DNA of 62,321 bases from the NCBI GenBank assembly GCA_052390035.1, contig JBQTHI010000047.1, positions 1-62,321 of the forward strand, read 5' to 3'. The notes under the pieces are model-generated. The model was given only the letters and a program-made list of their open reading frames with translations. It had not been told where the DNA came from and searched no databases. Within the stretch, counting starts at the first letter, position 1; each line of letters opens with the position of its first letter. Of the stretch, positions 59,363 to 62,321 are shown piece by piece. The translations under genes and the position numbers were made by a program. Source of the DNA: JBQTHI01 sp052390035 (lineage in GTDB: Bacteria > Actinomycetota > Acidimicrobiia > Spongiisociales > ZC4RG35).

Positions 59363-60733
59363 ATGCATCGCGTATTCGGTGGGAAATCGGTTCTGTTGAT
59401 CGTCGTTCTTGTCGGGGTGGCGACCGCCTGCTCCGGCAGTGGCGCCGCCACCACCGCCGCATTCGAGACGGTCGGTGACGAACTCGGTGTGGCAGGTGCG
59501 CCGGCCACCACCGCCGCCGGCGCCTTTGAAACCACCGCTCCTGCGGCGTCTGAGGAGGGTGACTTGTCCCGCGGGGGACCAACCGCCCTCGGAACCGGAG
59601 GAGTGGCCCAGGTGACCACCGACCCGGTGGACCTCGGGCGCGACATCGTATTCACCGCCGAGGTGATCGTGGCGGCGACCGATGTTATGACCGCCGGTGA
59701 GGAGGCCAGCCGGATCATTCAGAGTCTCGGCGGCCTCGTTTTCGGTCAGAGGACCGTCGGCCCACCCGAGCCGCAGACGGTGCTGGTTTTTAAAGTGTTC
59801 CCGGAGGATTTCCAAACCGCGCTCGACCGGCTCGGCGCCATCGGCGAGCTCCGCTCGCAAAACATCTCAGCCGACGACGTAACCGAACGGGTGGTCGACC
59901 TCGAAAGCCGGGTCAACACTGCTCAAGCGTCGGTGGAGAGGCTGCGAGGATTCCTCGCCAACGCCCAAGCCATCGACGTAATCGCCGAGATCGAAAACCA
60001 GCTGCTCGTCCGGGAGACCGAGCTCGAAACCCTGCGCGGGCAGTTGCGCACCCTGGAGGATGCTGTAGCGCTGGCCACCATCACGCTCACCATCACCGAG
60101 GCGAGCAGCCGGCCCGAGCTCAGGCTTGATGTGACCGCCTACCCCGGACATGATGGTGCGGGGCTGTCTTGCCCGGGCAGTGCCGGGCTCGAGGTGGAGG
60201 AGGGTGGAGCATTCACCCTCTGCCTCGAAGTGACAAACGTCGGTGATACGTTGTTGAAAGGCTTTGAGGTGCGGGACCCCATCCTCGACATCGAGCTCGA
60301 TGATCTCATCGTGGTGTTCGGCGACCCCGCCGCCACCATCGAGCCCGGTCAGTCGATCCTGTTCGCCTACGAAGCGCTCGCCGAGCGGGACATCCGCACC
60401 CAGACGACGGTCACGGCCCAACCGGTAGCCGAAGACGGAACTCCGCTACCCGGACGGGAGGCCGCGGCCACTGTGTCGATCTTCATCAACGCCGTCGACC
60501 CCGGTGGCATCCCCACATTCGCCGAAGGCCTGGAGGCGAGCTGGGAGCTATTGATCCGGTTTGGTCAGGTAACCCTCCTCATCCTCGGATCGTTGCTGCC
60601 CTTCGTGTGGGTGCCGATCGGGCTCTTGCTCTTGGCCCGCTGGCGGCGCACCCAGAAGACGAAGGCGACCGTCGCTCCCCCGCCGGATGCCGCGGCTCGA
60701 GAGCCGATCGGAGTGGGCAGCCGCGACGAGTAG
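59363..60733 (+). CDS. DUF4349 lipoprotein with C-terminal membrane helix
   Basis: A 456-residue protein. The signal ends in a lipobox VATACSGSG, then an Ala/Thr-rich linker, and a DUF4349 domain: DIVFTAEVIVAATDVMTAGEEASRIIQSLGG, FPEDFQTALDRLGAIGE and VVDLESRVNTAQASVERLRGFL, with a coiled-coil at about 190-255. A conserved-looking beta domain follows, then a membrane helix (LLILGSLLPFVWVPIGLLLLARW). GGAAGGGAA precedes ATG 59363. Family function is unknown, possibly envelope stress. The 103 to 181 bases shared with the divergent cyclase gene must hold both promoters. Confidence 0.85.
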   Translation: MHRVFGGKSVLLIVVLVGVATACSGSGAATTAAFETVGDELGVAGAPATTAAGAFETTAPAASEEGDLSRGGPTALGTGGVAQVTTDPVDLGRDIVFTAEVIVAATDVMTAGEEASRIIQSLGGLVFGQRTVGPPEPQTVLVFKVFPEDFQTALDRLGAIGELRSQNISADDVTERVVDLESRVNTAQASVERLRGFLANAQAIDVIAEIENQLLVRETELETLRGQLRTLEDAVALATITLTITEASSRPELRLDVTAYPGHDGAGLSCPGSAGLEVEEGGAFTLCLEVTNVGDTLLKGFEVRDPILDIELDDLIVVFGDPAATIEPGQSILFAYEALAERDIRTQTTVTAQPVAEDGTPLPGREAAATVSIFINAVDPGGIPTFAEGLEASWELLIRFGQVTLLILGSLLPFVWVPIGLLLLARWRRTQKTKATVAPPPDAAAREPIGVGSRDE

Positions 60734-61014
60734 GTAGCGTCTCCGGGGTGGAACCGATCACCTTTCGGGGATGGGGCGGTAAGGAGCTGGCTCCATCGAT
60801 CCGTCCATCCGAGGGGTGGAGTCCTGCTGGACGTGCTCTCCGGTGAAGCCGTTCGGCGGTAACGGCAACCGAGCCCGGTGCGGAGCTCGTGCTTCGGATG
60901 ACCGATGTGGTCGTCGACCTCGAGGAATGTGAGAAGGAGGAGCCTCCGGCCTCGGAAGATCCCTGTGATTTGGGGCTGTGCGGCCCGCGCCGCACTTTGT
61001 GACCCGCGTCTCTG
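60734..61014. other. intergenic region without a clear gene
   Basis: I see no convincing coding sequence in these 281 bases. A GTG at 60748 opens a 32-codon frame (EPITFRGWGGKELAP) that stops at 60846 and may be a gene remnant. The only structured element is the hairpin at 60978-60995. Confidence 0.4.
60978..60995. terminator. hairpin between convergent genes
   Basis: GTGCGGC (60978-60984) and GCCGCAC (60989-60995) pair exactly around four bases, with TTTGT after it on the plus strand and ACAAAG before it on the minus strand. It lies 19 bases after the stop of the minus-strand membrane protein and could end either transcript. Confidence 0.45.
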
Positions 61015-62321
61015 TCAGCTGAAGCCGAACACCGGCGGGAGAGCGGCGACCACGGTCGCCGCCCAGAGGGCGAAGATTGGGAGGTAGGAGGTCTGCCATC
61101 GCTCGAGGCGGCGGAAGACGATCCCGCCCCTGAGAAACCGTATTGAGAGCCAGCCGGTCCCCACCAGGTTCACCAACAGGACGAGGTTGAGGCCGAGCGC
61201 GGCCACGCGGTTCGGGGTGAACCCGAGGTCACCGATCCGGGCCACCATCGCCCCGAGCACCATCACGTCGAGCAACAGGGCGCCGGCGACCGCCACCAGT
61301 TGGACCCGGTCTGCCATCCCAGGCGGCAGGTCCGGCTCGCGGGCGGACATCGAATAGAGGACGAGCCCGAGCACGACCACCATGAGGGCGTCAAACACTC
61401 CGAGTAGCTCGCGATCGAACGCGCCGTCGCGGCCCGACACGACGTAGGCGGCCGAGGCCACGGTCAGCATCACGGCGAACAGCGGAGTGAAGAGCTTGGT
61501 GAGCACCGGAGCCATGTTCTCCACCACGCGCTGCTTGGACTCGACGAGCCACCCCGCCACGATCGCGGCACCGGCGGCACCGGACGGCAGGACCCACTCG
61601 ATCACCCTTTCGGCGAGGAAATGCCCGATCGGCTCGAGGATGAGCGCGGTGAGCAGGAGCAGCACGCCGCCGCCTAGGGCGATGAGCACGTAGTAGATGA
61701 CCCACTCGCCGGTGAAGCGGACGAAGTCCATGCGCCGCTCGTGCGCTCGGATCGTGCCGCCCATGTACGGGTAGGCGACGACGAACCAGAGCGCGACGGG
61801 CAGGTAGAGGATGACGAGCGCCTCGGTGTCCGAGTCCGTCCCGAAGACCTCGGTGCCGGAGCCCCCACTCCACGGGTAGAGGTTGACCACGAGGGCAGCG
61901 AGTACGAACGGTGCCGCCATCAGCACGCAGCGCCGATTGTCGAGCTGCCGTTGGCGAGCGAAGTACGCGGCGAGGAACGCCAACACGATCAGGCTGGCGT
62001 TACGCGCGAGCCAGCCCGGCTCCTCGTCGGGGAAGCCGGCAGCGAGGCGTGCGACCTGGATCGCGACGGCCGCGCCGACCGCGAAGGCGAGCGCCGCGAG
62101 CCAGCCGCCGGACGCCCGCGCCGGCGCGTCCTCGCCGCCCAGGATGAGCTGCTTCCACAGTCGGCCGCTGTGCTCGCGGGCGAACTCCCGAGACAGAGCG
62201 TCGAGGTCGCCCATGCGTTTCACTGCGACCAGGAACGCCTCGTCGGGTGCGAGGCCGACGGCGTGCAGCTCGGCGATCTGGTGTCGAAGATGATCCTCCA
62301 GCTCGTCGACGTCGTGGCCGT
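61015..62321 (-). CDS. multi-spanning membrane protein with permease-prefix domain (cut by window end)
   Basis: The frame is open to the last complete codon at 62319, so the start lies beyond the window; GTG 62223 is not the true start because conserved sequence precedes it (VDELEDHLRHQIAELHAVGL, then DEAFLVAVKRMGDLDAL). That is the permease-prefix-domain-1 pattern seen before membrane proteins, often with PadR regulators. About ten hydrophobic segments follow from residue 75 on, with a polar loop RAHERRMDF. The membrane part recalls DUF4153 proteins, but function is unknown. Confidence 0.75.
   Translation of the reverse strand, partial: GHDVDELEDHLRHQIAELHAVGLAPDEAFLVAVKRMGDLDALSREFAREHSGRLWKQLILGGEDAPARASGGWLAALAFAVGAAVAIQVARLAAGFPDEEPGWLARNASLIVLAFLAAYFARQRQLDNRRCVLMAAPFVLAALVVNLYPWSGGSGTEVFGTDSDTEALVILYLPVALWFVVAYPYMGGTIRAHERRMDFVRFTGEWVIYYVLIALGGGVLLLLTALILEPIGHFLAERVIEWVLPSGAAGAAIVAGWLVESKQRVVENMAPVLTKLFTPLFAVMLTVASAAYVVSGRDGAFDRELLGVFDALMVVVLGLVLYSMSAREPDLPPGMADRVQLVAVAGALLLDVMVLGAMVARIGDLGFTPNRVAALGLNLVLLVNLVGTGWLSIRFLRGGIVFRRLERWQTSYLPIFALWAATVVAALPPVFGFS

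Noticed and set aside
60748..60846. Possible 32-codon gene after the DUF4349 gene
   Set aside because: No ribosome site and an early stop; at most a remnant.
1..62321. CRISPR array, IS element, prophage or integron
   Set aside because: No regularly spaced repeats, transposase, integrase or long terminal inverted repeats were seen on reading; the only tandem repeat is the 36-base coding repeat at 769-804.
1..62321. tRNA or rRNA genes
   Set aside because: No intergenic region shows a cloverleaf with a TTC-type T-loop; most gaps are too short.

Overview
The window is a 62.3 kb, high-GC, gene-dense bacterial chromosome segment. I see no tRNA, rRNA, CRISPR, IS element or phage gene in it. Many GTG/TTG starts, ATGA/GTGA stop-start overlaps, an actinobacterial-style DEDDh exonuclease/GIY-YIG fusion, a Cdc48-like AAA ATPase, an LLM (F420-type) oxidoreductase, SigE-like sigma factors and a HisIE fusion all suggest an environmental actinomycete, perhaps Acidimicrobiia-like. 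That placement is inference; no marker was compared. Both ends cut a gene.

Layout. (a) 1-7.9 kb: nitroreductase tail, ECF sigma factor with a membrane partner, SpoU-type RNA methylase, exonuclease/UvrC-like fusion, Cdc48-like ATPase, and a membrane-anchored HExxH protein broken by a one-base frameshift. (b) 7.9-24.7 kb: a divergent aromatic-degradation island. The minus-strand operon (17.44 to 7.91 kb) carries two catechol 2,3-dioxygenase-type enzymes, a histidine phosphatase, a split PEP-synthase-like phosphotransferase pair resembling phenylphosphate synthase or CreHI, a Rieske oxygenase, a zinc-ribbon protein, a HAD protein, an SDR lacking its catalytic Tyr/Lys, and hisA. The plus-strand side carries an unknown protein, an IclR regulator and the complete 4-oxalocrotonate branch down to pyruvate and acetyl-CoA, plus a Rieske ferredoxin. 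A shared palindrome lies upstream of two transcription units. (c) 24.8-29.75 kb: TrpR-like regulator and hisG-D-B-H-F-IE behind a good sigma70-type promoter; hisA lies 16 kb away in the island. (d) 29.8-35.3 kb: thioredoxin-like lipoprotein, ABC exporter, gatCAB. (e) 35.4-40.3 kb: M23 peptidase with SLH repeats, a degenerate GH57-like protein, a SigE-like sigma factor and a putative anti-sigma protein. (f) 40.3-52.5 kb: dapC-dapD-dapE, ligA, a phosphoribosyltransferase, a truncated AhpD-like gene, mnmA, a cysteine desulfurase, LLM oxidoreductase, DUF72, SRPBCC, enoyl-CoA hydratase and a decayed moxR. (g) 52.5-62.3 kb: subtilase, aceK coupled to a cyclase/ATPase/TPR protein, a DUF4349 lipoprotein and a cut membrane protein.

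Most interesting hypothesis: region (b) may encode phosphorylation-primed phenol catabolism. A phenol would be phosphorylated from ATP by the split phosphotransferase, oxidised by the Rieske enzyme, freed of phosphate spontaneously or by the histidine phosphatase, ring-opened by the extradiol dioxygenases and funnelled to central metabolism. Each enzyme family is recognisable; the combination and the substrate are inferred.
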